Below are positions 27,247 through 36,702 of a DNA stretch of 64,000 nucleotides, one piece after another. The translations under genes and the position numbers were made by a program. Origin of the DNA: Butyricimonas faecalis (lineage in GTDB: Bacteria > Bacteroidota > Bacteroidia > Bacteroidales > Marinifilaceae). How positions within the stretch are numbered: position 1 is the first letter of the stretch; each line of letters starts with the position of its first letter. Below the pieces are notes generated by a model that was given only the letters and a program-made list of their open reading frames with translations, did no database searches and was not told where the DNA came from. The stretch is taken from assembly GCF_003991565.1 (NCBI RefSeq), contig NZ_CP032819.1, forward strand, positions 558,001 through 622,000. The letters run 5' to 3'.

Positions 27247-29429
27247 TCATAAAAGACTAAAAGCACAAGTCACCCCCGCCATCACGATAGCCACCATGCT
27301 CATCAATTTAATCAGAATATTCAAGCTCGGTCCGGACGTATCCTTAAATGGATCACCTACGGTGTCTCCAATAACCGTTGCCTTATGATTATCAGATCCT
27401 TTACCGCCAAGATTACCTTCCTCAATATACTTTTTAGCATTATCCCAAGCTCCCCCGGAATTTGCCATAAAAATAGCCAACACGAAGCCGGTACCCAATC
27501 CTCCGGCCAACAACCCGATTACTCCTGAAACTCCAAAAATCAATCCCATAACAACCGGAATGATAATCGCCAGCAAAGACGGGAAAACCATTTCATGTTG
27601 AGCCCCTTTCGTGGAAATCTCCACGCATTTGGCGTAATCCGGTTCTCCTTCTCCTGTCATAATACCCTTGATTTCACGGAATTGCCGACGGACTTCATTC
27701 ACCATTTTCTGGGCTGCACGTCCTACCGCATTCATCGTCAAACCACAGAACACAAATGCCATCATCGAACCTATGAAAATTCCGGACAACACCTTTGGAT
27801 TCATCAAGGTAACATCATAGTAATTCATAAAATCTGTCAACGTGGCATCAGCCGTTCTCACCACATGGTCTCCAATTTTCAGTACCTCCTCGTTCATCCG
27901 TAACAAACCAATCTTGATCTCTTCAATATAAGAGGCAATCAATGCCAACCCGGTCAATGCAGCCGAACCGATAGCAAATCCTTTCCCCGTGGCAGCCGTG
28001 GTATTACCTAAAGCGTCCAGCGCATCCGTACGGTGACGAACTTCCTCTCCCAATTGACTCATTTCAGCGTTACCTCCAGCATTATCAGCAATCGGTCCGT
28101 AAGCATCCGTAGCCAAGGTTATCCCCAACGTGGAAAGCATTCCCACGGCAGCAATACCCACTCCATACAATCCCATGGACATATTGGCAAAACTGAATTC
28201 TGCCGCAAACAGGAACGAAAGTATAATCCCGGCAACAATCGTAAGTACCGGGACAGCCGTTGAAATCATTCCGGTTCCAATCCCCTTGATAATCACGGTT
28301 GCAGGGCCTGTTTCCGCGCTCTTGGCTATATCCTGTGTCGGCTTATAGGCATGAGAAGTGTAATATTCTGTTGCTTTTCCGATAATAATACCCGTAACCA
28401 ATCCAACGATTACCGATCCGCATATCCAATAACTCAAATCGAGTAAATGAATGACTAAGAAACTGGCACCCACGATCAACAAGGAACTCACGTTAATACC
28501 CCGATCAAGAGCCCGCAACAACTGTTGTTGAGAAGCCCCCTCTTTTGTCTTTACCAGAAATATACCAAGCAATGATAAGATCACTCCGAAAGCAGCGATC
28601 AACATCGGGGCCAATATGGCATTGAATTGTGCATTCGGTTCCATCCGGAATGCCGCTGCCCCTAATGCCGCGGTTGCCAATATAGAACCGCAATAGGACT
28701 CGTAAAGATCGGCTCCCATTCCGGCCACGTCACCCACATTATCACCCACGTTATCAGCAATAGTAGCCGGGTTACGTGGGTCATCCTCCGGGATTCCGGC
28801 TTCTACTTTACCCACGAGATCCGCACCGACATCTGCCGCTTTCGTGAAAATACCTCCTCCTACTCTGGCGAAAAGAGCCTGTGTAGATGCCCCCATACCG
28901 AAGGTCAGCATCGTGGTTGTAATCATGATAGCCTTTTCCGATGCCGTTGCTTCCTCTACAAAATAGTCTAATAATAACCACCATAAAGAAATATCCAGTA
29001 GTGCTAAACCGACAACGACCAATCCCATGACTGCTCCGGAACGAAAAGCCACTTTCAGCCCGTCATTCAAACTTCTACGTGCAGCGTTGGCCGTTCTTGC
29101 TGATGCATAAGTGGCCGTTTTCATTCCGATATATCCGGCCAATCCGGAGAAGAATCCTCCCGTCAGGAACGCAAACCAAACCCACGGGTTCTGTAAACGG
29201 GGCCCGTAAGCCATCCATGCAAAAAGCGCACATAAAACAAGAAAAACAAGAGCTACCACCCGGTACTGCTGGCGCAAATAAGCCATAGCCCCTTGCGGAC
29301 ATGCCCGGCAATACGTTTCATCGTGTCGGTTCCTTCCGACTCCTTCATCATTCCTTTAAAAAAAATCCTTGCGAAAAGGAGAGCGATAATAGCACATATA
29401 GGTACTATCCAAAATAGATCGTTTAACAT
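27247..29429 (-). CDS. hppA: Membrane-bound ion-pumping pyrophosphatase (apparent frameshift near 5' end)
   Basis: HppA couples pyrophosphate hydrolysis to H+ or Na+ export across the inner membrane. The frame from 29286 gives 679 residues with the catalytic signature [46 protein letters not shown], many helices and [17 protein letters not shown] near the end. TTAATGKG (Ala rather than Lys before TGKG) suggests the K+-dependent type. The start at 29286 lacks the first helix. From the ATG at 29429 another frame reads [20 protein letters not shown] and continues to [10 protein letters not shown], which is the proper N-terminus. The frames would join if the G run at 29289-29292 had five bases instead of four. 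So either a real frameshift or a sequence error is present. Confidence 0.9.
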
Positions 29430-29596
29430 GGTATTATGTATTTGTAGTTAGTAAAAATGATACAAAAAAATACTTCTCAAGATTTAAACGAACCCTGATA
29501 AGTAAAAGTACGAATAAAAATGAGAAGATATTCTCGATGTCCTAATTTTTTTACGATTAAAATTAAGCCCTTTTCAACCTCCCTCTCAAAAAATCG

Positions 29597-30886
29597 CTAT
29601 TCATACTTAGCGTAAAGTTCAAATTGACCCGCTTCCGTGATAAGGACTTCGTAGAACTCCCCTATTTGCAGCGCTTTTTCACTTGTCACGAATACTTCTT
29701 GATCCACCTCCGGAGAATCATATTGTGTACGCCCGACAAAATAATCCCCTTCTACCCGATCTATCAAAACCAAAAAATGTTTACCCACGCATGATTCATT
29801 GATTGCAGCAACCACTCCTTCCTGTAACGCCATCAGCTTTTCAGCCCGTTTATTTTTTGTCTCTTCGGGCACATCATCCTGATAATGCTTGTCACAATAA
29901 GTATCTTCCTCATGAGAATACGGGAACACTCCCAAACGTTCAAACTTCATCGTTTTAACGAAATCTTCCAATTCCCGATAATCCTCTTCCGTCTCTCCGG
30001 GATGGCCGACCATGAGTGTCGTACGTAATGCAATTCCGGGAACTTCTTCCCGTATTTTATTAATGAGATCTATTGTCTGTTGTTTCGTAACCCCTCTTCG
30101 CATCATTTTGAGCATATGATCACTACAATGTTGCAAGGCAATATCCAAATATTTACACACGTTTTTTCGTTCCCGCATCACGGTAAGAAGTTCCATGGGA
30201 AATCCAGCCGGATAAGCATAATGCAACTTGATCCACTCGATTCCGGGTATATCCGCAATCCGGTCAACCAACTCGGCCAGTCTATTCTTCCCGTATTTAT
30301 CGATCCCGTAGTAAGTAATATCCTGAGCTAATACCAACAACTCCTTCACCCCCTGTTTTGCCAGTCGCTCGGCTTCATCAACAATTTCTTCAAATGGTCG
30401 TGATTTATATTCCCCCGTCATAATCGGAATGGCACAATAAGAACATCCCCGGTTACATCCCTCGGATATTTTCAGGTAAGCATAATGCTTCGGAGTCGTC
30501 AAATGACGCTCGTTTCGAAGTTTATCGTCATAACTTTTTCCCAACTCAGCAAGAATCCCTTTCCAATCGAATTTCCCGAAATAAGCATCCACTTCCGGAA
30601 TCTCTTTCTTTAAATCCTGATCATAACGCTGGGACAAACATCCCATGACATATATCTTTTCAACTTCTCCCTCCTGTTTCCGTTCCACTTGCTCCAGAAT
30701 CGTGTTTATAGACTCTTCCTTCGCGTCCCCGATAAATCCGCAAGTGTTGATTACAACGATCTTTGCTTTCGAATTTTCAACATCTACTTCAACACTGTAC
30801 CCCGCTTTCTCCAGTTGTTTCATCAATAACTCCGTATCCACTAAATTTTTGGAGCATCCCAAGCTGATAATATTTACTTTCTTCAT
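29597..30886 (-). CDS. rimO: Ribosomal protein uS12 methylthiotransferase RimO
   Basis: RimO is a radical-SAM methylthiotransferase that modifies an Asp of ribosomal protein S12. From the ATG at 30886 it has 429 residues. The MTTase N-terminal domain begins MKKVNIISLGCSKNLVDTE with its cluster cysteines (GCSKN, NTCGFI, GCLSQRY). The radical-SAM CxxxCxxC motif is CNRGCSYCAIP near 144-151, and a TRAM domain (VGKHFLVLIDRVEGDYFVGRTQYDSPEVD) closes the protein. The longer frame from 30958 was rejected because it would cross the divergent ygiQ-like promoter. The ATG lies 86 bases from the divergent gene's ATG. Confidence 0.96.
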   Translation of the reverse strand: MKKVNIISLGCSKNLVDTELLMKQLEKAGYSVEVDVENSKAKIVVINTCGFIGDAKEESINTILEQVERKQEGEVEKIYVMGCLSQRYDQDLKKEIPEVDAYFGKFDWKGILAELGKSYDDKLRNERHLTTPKHYAYLKISEGCNRGCSYCAIPIMTGEYKSRPFEEIVDEAERLAKQGVKELLVLAQDITYYGIDKYGKNRLAELVDRIADIPGIEWIKLHYAYPAGFPMELLTVMRERKNVCKYLDIALQHCSDHMLKMMRRGVTKQQTIDLINKIREEVPGIALRTTLMVGHPGETEEDYRELEDFVKTMKFERLGVFPYSHEEDTYCDKHYQDDVPEETKNKRAEKLMALQEGVVAAINESCVGKHFLVLIDRVEGDYFVGRTQYDSPEVDQEVFVTSEKALQIGEFYEVLITEAGQFELYAKYE

Positions 30887-30906
30887 GCCATATTCTAATT
30901 TGGCCG

Positions 30907-30914
30907 CAAAGGTA
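30907..30914 (-). promoter_or_regulatory. Possible -7 box of rimO
   Basis: TACCTTTG on the minus strand matches TAnnTTTG and ends 20 bases before the rimO ATG. No strong -33 element is seen. The site lies 24 bases from the opposing ygiQ-like -7 box. Confidence 0.45.
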
Positions 30915-30937
30915 ATAAAATCTTCAGCGACTTTCCG

Positions 30938-30945
30938 TATCTTTG
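30938..30945 (+). promoter_or_regulatory. Possible -7 box of the ygiQ-like gene
   Basis: TATCTTTG matches TAnnTTTG and lies 27 bases before the ATG at 30973. With the rimO box it forms a compact divergent promoter pair. Confidence 0.45.
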
Positions 30946-30972
30946 TCCCTGAATTCAAGCAAATGCTTCAAT

Positions 30973-32817
30973 ATGGATTATAATATACAACAATGGTTAC
31001 CGACCACCAAAAAAGAAGTCGAACAGCGGGGATGGAAAAGTATTGATGTGATTCTTTTCACGGGAGATGCCTACGTGGATCATCCTTCTTTTGGCGGAGC
31101 CGTTATCGGACGACTTCTCGAATCTCTAGGACTAAACGTGGCAATTGTTCCCCAGCCCAACTGGCAGGATGATCTGCGGGATTTCAAGAAACTGGGTAAA
31201 CCGAATCTGTTTTTCGGGATCAGTCCGGGGTGCATGGATTCCATGGTAAACCACTACACGGCAGCTAAAAGACGCCGATCAGACGACGCCTATACTCCCG
31301 GCAACCGAAGTGGCGCACGCCCTGACATGCCGACCATTGTTTACACGAAGATACTGAAAGAACTCTTTCCGGATACACCTGTTATTATCGGGGGTATAGA
31401 AGCTTCTTTACGACGCTTCACTCATTACGATTATTGGAAAGATTCACTTAAACCATCGATTCTATATGAAAGTCAGGCGGATATGTTGGTATATGGAATG
31501 GGAGAAAAGCCTCTCACGGAAATCTGTCGAATGTTGCAACGAGGCATTCCTTTTCAAAACCTTACCAATATCCCGCAAACATCCGTGATCAGACACAAAG
31601 ATGAAAAATATGCCACCAACAAGAAATGGCAAACCATCACGCTCGCCTCTCACGAAGAGTGTTTATCGGACAAGCGAAAATATGCCACGAACTTCCGGTA
31701 CATCGAGGAAGAATCCAATAGTATTCATGCCGCAAAACTGGTACAAGCTATCGGGGATGAATTAATCATCGTGAATCCTCCCTACCCACCCATGACCACG
31801 GCGGAAATAGATGCCGTTTACGATCTGCCGTTTACCCGTTTACCCCATCCCAAATACCGGGGCAAAGAAATTCCGGCTTACAACATGATTCGCCACTCCA
31901 TTACCATGCATCGCGGTTGTTTCGGGGGATGTGCCTTTTGCACGATTTCCGCACATCAGGGTAAATTTATCTCTTCCCGTTCCGAAGCATCCATTTTGCG
32001 AGAGGTTCAGCATGTTTGTGACATGCCCGATTTCAAGGGAACGATTACCGATTTAGGGGGGCCATCCGCCAACATGTATATGATCAAAGGAAAAGATCAG
32101 CATATCTGCGAGCAATGTAAGCGTCCGTCCTGCCTACACCCTACCGTGTGTAAAAACCTGAATACCGACCATTCGCACCTTTTGCACCTGTACAATCAAG
32201 TGCGTAAAGATACTCGGGTGAAACACTGTTTCGTGGGTTCCGGTATCCGCTACGATCTTTCCATGCATCGCACGGGAAATAAAGAGATCGATGCAATAAA
32301 CCGGGAATACTTGGAAACCGTTATCAGACACCACGTATCCGGTCGCTTTAAAGTTGCACCGGAACACACTTCCGACAAGGTGCTACACCTGATGCGCAAA
32401 CCCTCGTTCAAACTTTTCCGGGAATTGACCGCTCGTTTTAACGCCATAAACAACAAAGAGCATTTAAAACAACAAATTATCCCCTACTTCATCTCGTCCC
32501 ATCCTGGATGCAGTCTTGAGGATATGGTTGACTTGGCCATCAACACCAAAGAGCTGGATTTCAAGTTGGAACAAGTACAGGATTTTACACCTACACCCAT
32601 GACGTTAGCCACGGATATGTACTATTCCGGTTTTCATCCCTACTCCCTGCGTAAAATCCAATCGGCCAAAACAGAAGCCGAAAAAAAGCGCCAGAATATA
32701 TTTTTCTTCTGGTACAAACGGGAATTCAAAAGTGAAATTATCGCTATTCTCACGAAACTGAAAAGAACGGACCTCGTAAAACGGTTATATTCAAATAAAA
32801 ATAAAATAAATATTTAA
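30973..32817 (+). CDS. YgiQ-family radical SAM protein
   Basis: A large radical-SAM enzyme, 614 residues from the ATG at 30973 (MDYNIQQWLPTTKKEVEQRGW). The N-terminal B12-binding-like part shows DVILFTGDAYVDHPSFGGAVIGRLLE and PVIIGGIEASLRRFTHYDYW. The cluster motif is CFGGCAFCTI in HRGCFGGCAFCTISAHQGKFISSRS. A further Cys-rich patch (CEQCKRPSCLHPTVCKN) may hold another metal site. The family (annotated UPF0313 in older sources) has no agreed reaction. It is divergent from rimO, another radical-SAM gene. An extra upstream start at 30943 lies on the promoter and was rejected. Confidence 0.93.
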   Translation: MDYNIQQWLPTTKKEVEQRGWKSIDVILFTGDAYVDHPSFGGAVIGRLLESLGLNVAIVPQPNWQDDLRDFKKLGKPNLFFGISPGCMDSMVNHYTAAKRRRSDDAYTPGNRSGARPDMPTIVYTKILKELFPDTPVIIGGIEASLRRFTHYDYWKDSLKPSILYESQADMLVYGMGEKPLTEICRMLQRGIPFQNLTNIPQTSVIRHKDEKYATNKKWQTITLASHEECLSDKRKYATNFRYIEEESNSIHAAKLVQAIGDELIIVNPPYPPMTTAEIDAVYDLPFTRLPHPKYRGKEIPAYNMIRHSITMHRGCFGGCAFCTISAHQGKFISSRSEASILREVQHVCDMPDFKGTITDLGGPSANMYMIKGKDQHICEQCKRPSCLHPTVCKNLNTDHSHLLHLYNQVRKDTRVKHCFVGSGIRYDLSMHRTGNKEIDAINREYLETVIRHHVSGRFKVAPEHTSDKVLHLMRKPSFKLFRELTARFNAINNKEHLKQQIIPYFISSHPGCSLEDMVDLAINTKELDFKLEQVQDFTPTPMTLATDMYYSGFHPYSLRKIQSAKTEAEKKRQNIFFFWYKREFKSEIIAILTKLKRTDLVKRLYSNKNKINI

Positions 32818-32835
32818 TTTTTCATGATTAATCAT

Positions 32836-32843
32836 TAACTTTG
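32836..32843 (+). promoter_or_regulatory. Possible -7 box of the TPR lipoprotein gene
   Basis: TAACTTTG matches TAnnTTTG and lies 21 bases before the ATG at 32865. No -33 element is evident. Confidence 0.4.
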
Positions 32844-32864
32844 AATCACGTAATTAAAAGGAAT

Positions 32865-33566
32865 ATGCGCTATTATACTTGGATAATGTTACTTTCTCTA
32901 TTTACCTCGTGTACTCACCACCAAGCTGTGGAGAGCAATCAGCGAGGCATGGACTACATTACCCGAGAACAACCTCGAAAAGCCCTGGAAGAGTTCAATC
33001 ATGCCATCTCGTTGGACTCGGATTTCCTTTCAGCCTATTACAACCGGGCAATTGTCCGGGCAAACCTCAAGCAAAATGAAGAAGCGCTTAAAGACATGAA
33101 TTACGTGATTGCCAACGTCCCCGATCATGCCTTAGCTTACTATAACCGGGGAATCATACACGAGAATCTCGGACAGCCGACTCAAGCGATTCAGGACTAC
33201 AGTCATGCTATCAACCTGCAACCGGATTTACTGGAAGCTTACCACTATCGCGGTATTGTTCGTTATGGCATGAAAGATCTGGACGGGGCTCTTGCTGATT
33301 ACAACAAAGCCATTTCCCTCGGATTAAAATCGAGTGCTGTATATTTCAACCGGGGGGTCATCTTTCACCAGAAAGGCCAACTCAGTGACGCCATAGAAAG
33401 CTACTCCCGTTCCATTGAAATCGACCCTTCCAACGCTAGGGCCTATTATAACCGGGCAATTTCCAAGTTGGTTATAGACAATTACAAAGAAGCCCTTCAA
33501 GATTTGGAAATCTCCAAACGCCTCGGCTACTCGAAAGCGGCAGAAGTCATTTCACAATACTATTAA
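32865..33566 (+). CDS. Tetratricopeptide repeat lipoprotein
   Basis: A 233-residue protein made of about five or six TPR units after a lipoprotein signal (MRYYTWIMLLSLFTSCTHHQ, lipobox FTSC). Repeats of the form AYYNRGxxxxxxGxxxxAIxDYxxAIxLxP are plain (SAYYNRAIVRANLKQNEEALKDMN; LAYYNRGIIHENLGQPTQAIQDYSHAI; AVYFNRGVIFHQKGQLSDAIESYS; RAYYNRAISKLVIDNYKEALQDLE). It probably acts in the periplasm or at the outer membrane as a protein-protein adaptor. No partner is indicated. The start at ATG 32865 was preferred to a TTG at 32841 that would bury the signal peptide. Confidence 0.9.
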   Translation: MRYYTWIMLLSLFTSCTHHQAVESNQRGMDYITREQPRKALEEFNHAISLDSDFLSAYYNRAIVRANLKQNEEALKDMNYVIANVPDHALAYYNRGIIHENLGQPTQAIQDYSHAINLQPDLLEAYHYRGIVRYGMKDLDGALADYNKAISLGLKSSAVYFNRGVIFHQKGQLSDAIESYSRSIEIDPSNARAYYNRAISKLVIDNYKEALQDLEISKRLGYSKAAEVISQYY

Positions 33567-33641
33567 TGTCTATTTCTGACGCCAAGATCCAGTACTGACT
33601 CTTGCGTGGTATAAGGATAAGTTCTTATTCTCCATTAACAA

Positions 33642-33731
33642 ACTACCCCCTCCAACTCCCCCTTACACAGGGGGAGAGTTGATTACCGAAACGGTATTCC
33701 CTCTTGTGTAAGGAAGGTTAGAGGAGGTAGT
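33642..33731. repeat. REP/MITE-like palindromic repeat, copy 4
   Basis: A full-length 90-base form. ACTACCCCCTCCAACTCCCC at the left is mirrored by GGTTAGAGGAGGTAGT at the right, with an inner CAGGGGGAGAG-TTGATTACCG-AAACGGTATTCCCTC. It sits between the convergent ends of the TPR lipoprotein (33566) and the TPR protein (33753). Confidence 0.8.
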
Positions 33732-33752
33732 CGTAAATATTCAGCCTAATCT

Positions 33753-34514
33753 TTATTTCTTTTCAACTAGCGGAGCGATAGCATCAGCCACTTGTTTTTG
33801 CGTTTCTTTTACAGCCTCGTTTGTTGGCTCAACAGCTGCAGCTTGTTTCAAATAATCCTGAGCTTTTCTGAAATCAGCCAAAGCTTTTACTTTTTCTGCT
33901 TCATATTTTTCTTTCTCAGTGGTAGCAAAAGGAGTTGCTTTTTGAAGAATAGAAGCACCGTTATTAAAATACAACGTACCTAAACTCAACAAACCGCGTG
34001 CTTTCAACTGTTTGTTAGAAACCTGACTACTCTTGGTAAAGTTTTCAGCAGCCTTGACAATATCGTTTGCTTTTTGGAATTTCTGACCTTCTTTAGCGAA
34101 ATAATCAGAATATGCTTTTTCCAACTTCAAGTTCTGTCCCGGGGTTGCTTTAATCCCGTCCTGCAATGTTTGCAACATTTCAGGAATCTTTTTCAAGTTC
34201 TCTTGAGCAACAGCCATTCCTTGATAAGAAGAGGCAACTTTGTAATTATTTTTGATTGACATACCAAAATATTTCTCGGCATTGGTATAATCTTTCAATT
34301 TATTTGCACAAACAGCCACGTTATAAACCGTCGCATCATCCTTGAACTCGATTAATTTCAGGTATTGCTCCCACTTGGTAAAGGCCTCTTTATAATTCTT
34401 GGCTCTCCAAGCAGCATTACCTTCATTCTTAACTTTGCCGGATTCGTCGGTCTGTGCAAATAGGACTCCTCCCACAAACAAACTCGTTAGAACAAATAAA
34501 AGTAGTTTCTTCAT
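33753..34514 (-). CDS. Exported tetratricopeptide repeat protein
   Basis: A 253-residue protein with a Sec signal peptide (MKKLLLFVLTSLFVGGVLFAQ). TPR-like helices follow: NEGNAAWRAKNYKEAFTKWEQYLKL, VYNVAVCANKLKDYTNAEKYFGMSI and SSYQGMAVAQENLKKIPEMLQTLQDGI, then a longer Lys/Glu/Ala-rich helical part and DYLKQAAAVEPTNEAVKETQKQV near the end. It is likely a periplasmic scaffold. A promoter-like pair lies upstream at 34565-34595. No functional neighbour is apparent. Confidence 0.88.
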   Translation of the reverse strand: MKKLLLFVLTSLFVGGVLFAQTDESGKVKNEGNAAWRAKNYKEAFTKWEQYLKLIEFKDDATVYNVAVCANKLKDYTNAEKYFGMSIKNNYKVASSYQGMAVAQENLKKIPEMLQTLQDGIKATPGQNLKLEKAYSDYFAKEGQKFQKANDIVKAAENFTKSSQVSNKQLKARGLLSLGTLYFNNGASILQKATPFATTEKEKYEAEKVKALADFRKAQDYLKQAAAVEPTNEAVKETQKQVADAIAPLVEKK

Positions 34515-34564
34515 ATTTTCCGTGTGTTTTTGTTTAACATGAATAAATTTGTTGTTTATGCCGA

Positions 34565-34595
34565 CTAAGATAACACTCTATAAAGAAAAATCAAA
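34565..34595 (-). promoter_or_regulatory. Promoter of the exported TPR gene
   Basis: On the minus strand TTTG (34595-34592) is followed after exactly 19 bases by TATCTTAG (34572-34565), one mismatch from TAnnTTTG. This is the expected -33/-7 spacing. It lies 51 bases upstream of the ATG. Confidence 0.5.
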
Positions 34596-34627
34596 AATCT
34601 CTTAACTTATTTTTCACATTCTACAAA

Positions 34628-35101
34628 TCATTTCACGCTATCTGATTGATATAGAAGAGACAATATTTTCTTTAAACCGGCTTCATCTTCCCTGTCAAAA
34701 GCCCCTAATTGGTCACTATCCACGTCCAAACAGCCAAAAATGCGTCCTTCGGGATCCCGTAAAGGGATTACAATTTCACTTTTCGAGGCGGCATTACAAG
34801 CAATATGTCCCGGAAATTCTTCCACGTTATCCACGATAACCGTATCCCCGGAGTTAATAGCAGCCCAGCATACTCCCCCGTTTCGAAGTTTTTGACAAGC
34901 CACCGGTCCTTGGTAGGAACGTACAATTAAATTCCCGTCAATCAGCACGTACACCCCCGTCCAGAAAAAAGATTGCATCTTGTGATGCAACACGGCCTCC
35001 ATTGTCGCCAATCGGGCCCATATATCTTCCGTAGTTTGAATATACTGCTTGATCTGGTCATACAACCGATCATATTTTGCCAGTTTTCTTGAAGTTTCCA
35101 T
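34628..35101 (-). CDS. Free methionine-(R)-sulfoxide reductase (GAF-domain fRMsr)
   Basis: A 157-residue GAF-fold enzyme that reduces free L-methionine-(R)-sulfoxide, an oxidative repair step in the cytoplasm. The family pattern is clear: GPVACQKLRNGGVCWAAIN, then VDNVEEFPGHIACNAASKSEIVIPL, giving the three conserved cysteines C69, C78 and C102 and the GHIAC motif. CLDVDS near residue 124 matches the end of the GAF core. It is co-oriented with pepD, 73 bases downstream of that gene's position on this strand, across an inverted repeat at 35120-35167. Confidence 0.93.
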   Translation of the reverse strand: METSRKLAKYDRLYDQIKQYIQTTEDIWARLATMEAVLHHKMQSFFWTGVYVLIDGNLIVRSYQGPVACQKLRNGGVCWAAINSGDTVIVDNVEEFPGHIACNAASKSEIVIPLRDPEGRIFGCLDVDSDQLGAFDREDEAGLKKILSLLYQSDSVK

Positions 35102-35119
35102 AAGCTATTTTTGATTTAA

Positions 35120-35167
35120 GATTTATGATTTACGATTCATAACTTCATCCATCGTAAATCATAAATC
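35120..35167. repeat. Perfect 17-bp inverted repeat of the TAAATCATAAATC word family
   Basis: GATTTATGATTTACGAT (35120-35136) and its exact reverse complement ATCGTAAATCATAAATC (35151-35167) flank a 14-base loop between pepD and the fRMsr gene. The same words recur at 36630-36670, 59800-59905 and 62040-62110. Confidence 0.75.
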
Positions 35168-35174
35168 AAAAGCT

Positions 35175-36626
35175 TTACAGGTTTTGTAATATATCCACCA
35201 AATGGCTCCACCACATTTGTACTGTCTTGATATTGATCTTTTCATCCGGGGAGTGAACGCCTCTCAGTGTCGGTCCGAAAGAAACCATGTCCATGTTCGG
35301 GTATTTCTCCAGGAACAAGCCACACTCCAATCCGGCATGGATAGAGCGCACGATCGGTTCTTTACCGAACAGACGTTTGTAGGAATCCACGGCAACTTTT
35401 ACCACGGGAGAATCCGGATTCGGGGCCCAACCCGGGTATCCTTCACCATGCTCAACCTTGGCTCCTGCCAGCGTGAACACAGATTCTACCATATTGGCAA
35501 TATTAAATTTCTCTGAATTCACGTCACTTCGTTGTGAAGTAGTGATCAAGATATTATTCGGCTCGTTGAACCTGACCGCGGCAAGGTTTGTCGATGTTTC
35601 AACCAACCCCGGCATACGGTAACTCATGGAGAACACCCCGTGAGGACAAGCATACAACGCGTTTACAAGCACATCCGTACACTCCTTCGTCAACACGTTT
35701 TCCGGCACATCCGTTGACTCTAATGCTAACTGCAATCCGGGTTCCGTGATTTTCCACACGTTCTCCATTTCCGCACTATATACATTAAAGTCTACTCTCA
35801 CGTTTTCCTTGTACTGATCAGGGAACGTGATCACCGCGAAAGATTCACGAGCAATGGCATTCCGCAAATTACCACCTTCAAGCGCGGAAACGCGAATCCC
35901 GTACTTTGCATTCAAATCCCACAAAAAGCGGTTCAGAATCTTGATGGCATTTCCCCTGCCTTTATTAATATCATCTCCGGAATGTCCACCTTGAAGTCCT
36001 TTCACCTGAATCTTCACGGCAAAAGATCCGGCCGGGGTTTTCTCTGTTTTATACCCCATGTTAATCACGGTATCGATTCCTCCGGCACAACCGATAAACA
36101 TCTCTCCTTCATCCTCCGAATCCAAATTCAAAAGTATATTCCCGCTCAGGAATCCCGGTTGCAGAGCGAAAGCCCCCGTTAATCCGGTCTCTTCATCCAC
36201 GGTAAACAAACACTCAATCGGCCCGTGTGCAATGTCGGTAGAAGTTAACACGGCCATTTGAGCCGCCATACCAATCCCATCATCAGCTCCCAGAGTCGTT
36301 CCTTTAGCACGAACCCATTCCCCATCCACGTAGGGTTGTATCGGGTCTTTATCGAAATCATGTACCGTATCCGAATTTTTCTCGCAAACCATATCCATGT
36401 GTGCCTGCAAGATCACGGTCGGTGCATTCTCTTTTCCCCGGGTAGCAGGTTTCTTAATCAACACGTTACCTGCTTCATCGCGTTTTGCTTCCAGATGGTG
36501 TTTTTTCGCCCAATCTAGTAAATAAGCGACAATTTTACCTTCTTTCTTTGACGGTCTGGGAACCTGACATATTTCTTCAAAATATCCCCAAACAGCTTCC
36601 GGTTTTAATCCTTCAAAAACTCCCAT
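35175..36626 (-). CDS. pepD: Aminoacyl-histidine dipeptidase (Xaa-His dipeptidase, M20 family)
   Basis: A zinc metallopeptidase of 483 residues that cleaves dipeptides with a C-terminal His such as carnosine-like substrates. Metal-site motifs of the M20 family are visible: ILQAHMDMVCEKN near 78-90, TLGADDGIGMAAQ near 115-127, FTVDEETGLTGA near 147-158, and the C-terminal SIHAGLECGLF and FGPTLRGVHSPDEK near 430-460. It is cytoplasmic, with no signal peptide. The gene could be linked to amino-acid scavenging together with hutI/ftcD, but they are 27 kb apart. Confidence 0.95.
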   Translation of the reverse strand: MGVFEGLKPEAVWGYFEEICQVPRPSKKEGKIVAYLLDWAKKHHLEAKRDEAGNVLIKKPATRGKENAPTVILQAHMDMVCEKNSDTVHDFDKDPIQPYVDGEWVRAKGTTLGADDGIGMAAQMAVLTSTDIAHGPIECLFTVDEETGLTGAFALQPGFLSGNILLNLDSEDEGEMFIGCAGGIDTVINMGYKTEKTPAGSFAVKIQVKGLQGGHSGDDINKGRGNAIKILNRFLWDLNAKYGIRVSALEGGNLRNAIARESFAVITFPDQYKENVRVDFNVYSAEMENVWKITEPGLQLALESTDVPENVLTKECTDVLVNALYACPHGVFSMSYRMPGLVETSTNLAAVRFNEPNNILITTSQRSDVNSEKFNIANMVESVFTLAGAKVEHGEGYPGWAPNPDSPVVKVAVDSYKRLFGKEPIVRSIHAGLECGLFLEKYPNMDMVSFGPTLRGVHSPDEKINIKTVQMWWSHLVDILQNL

Positions 36627-36702
36627 AACAATTTATGATTTTAGATTTATGATTTCAAATTTCAATTTGTAATCTGTTAACTTGTTAGTTGCCACAGACA
36701 AT

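Noticed and set aside
29075-29311. 78-codon frame over the hppA 5' end
   Set aside because: It overlaps the hppA coding strand in another frame and its translation has no family look. It is a by-product of the shifted frame.
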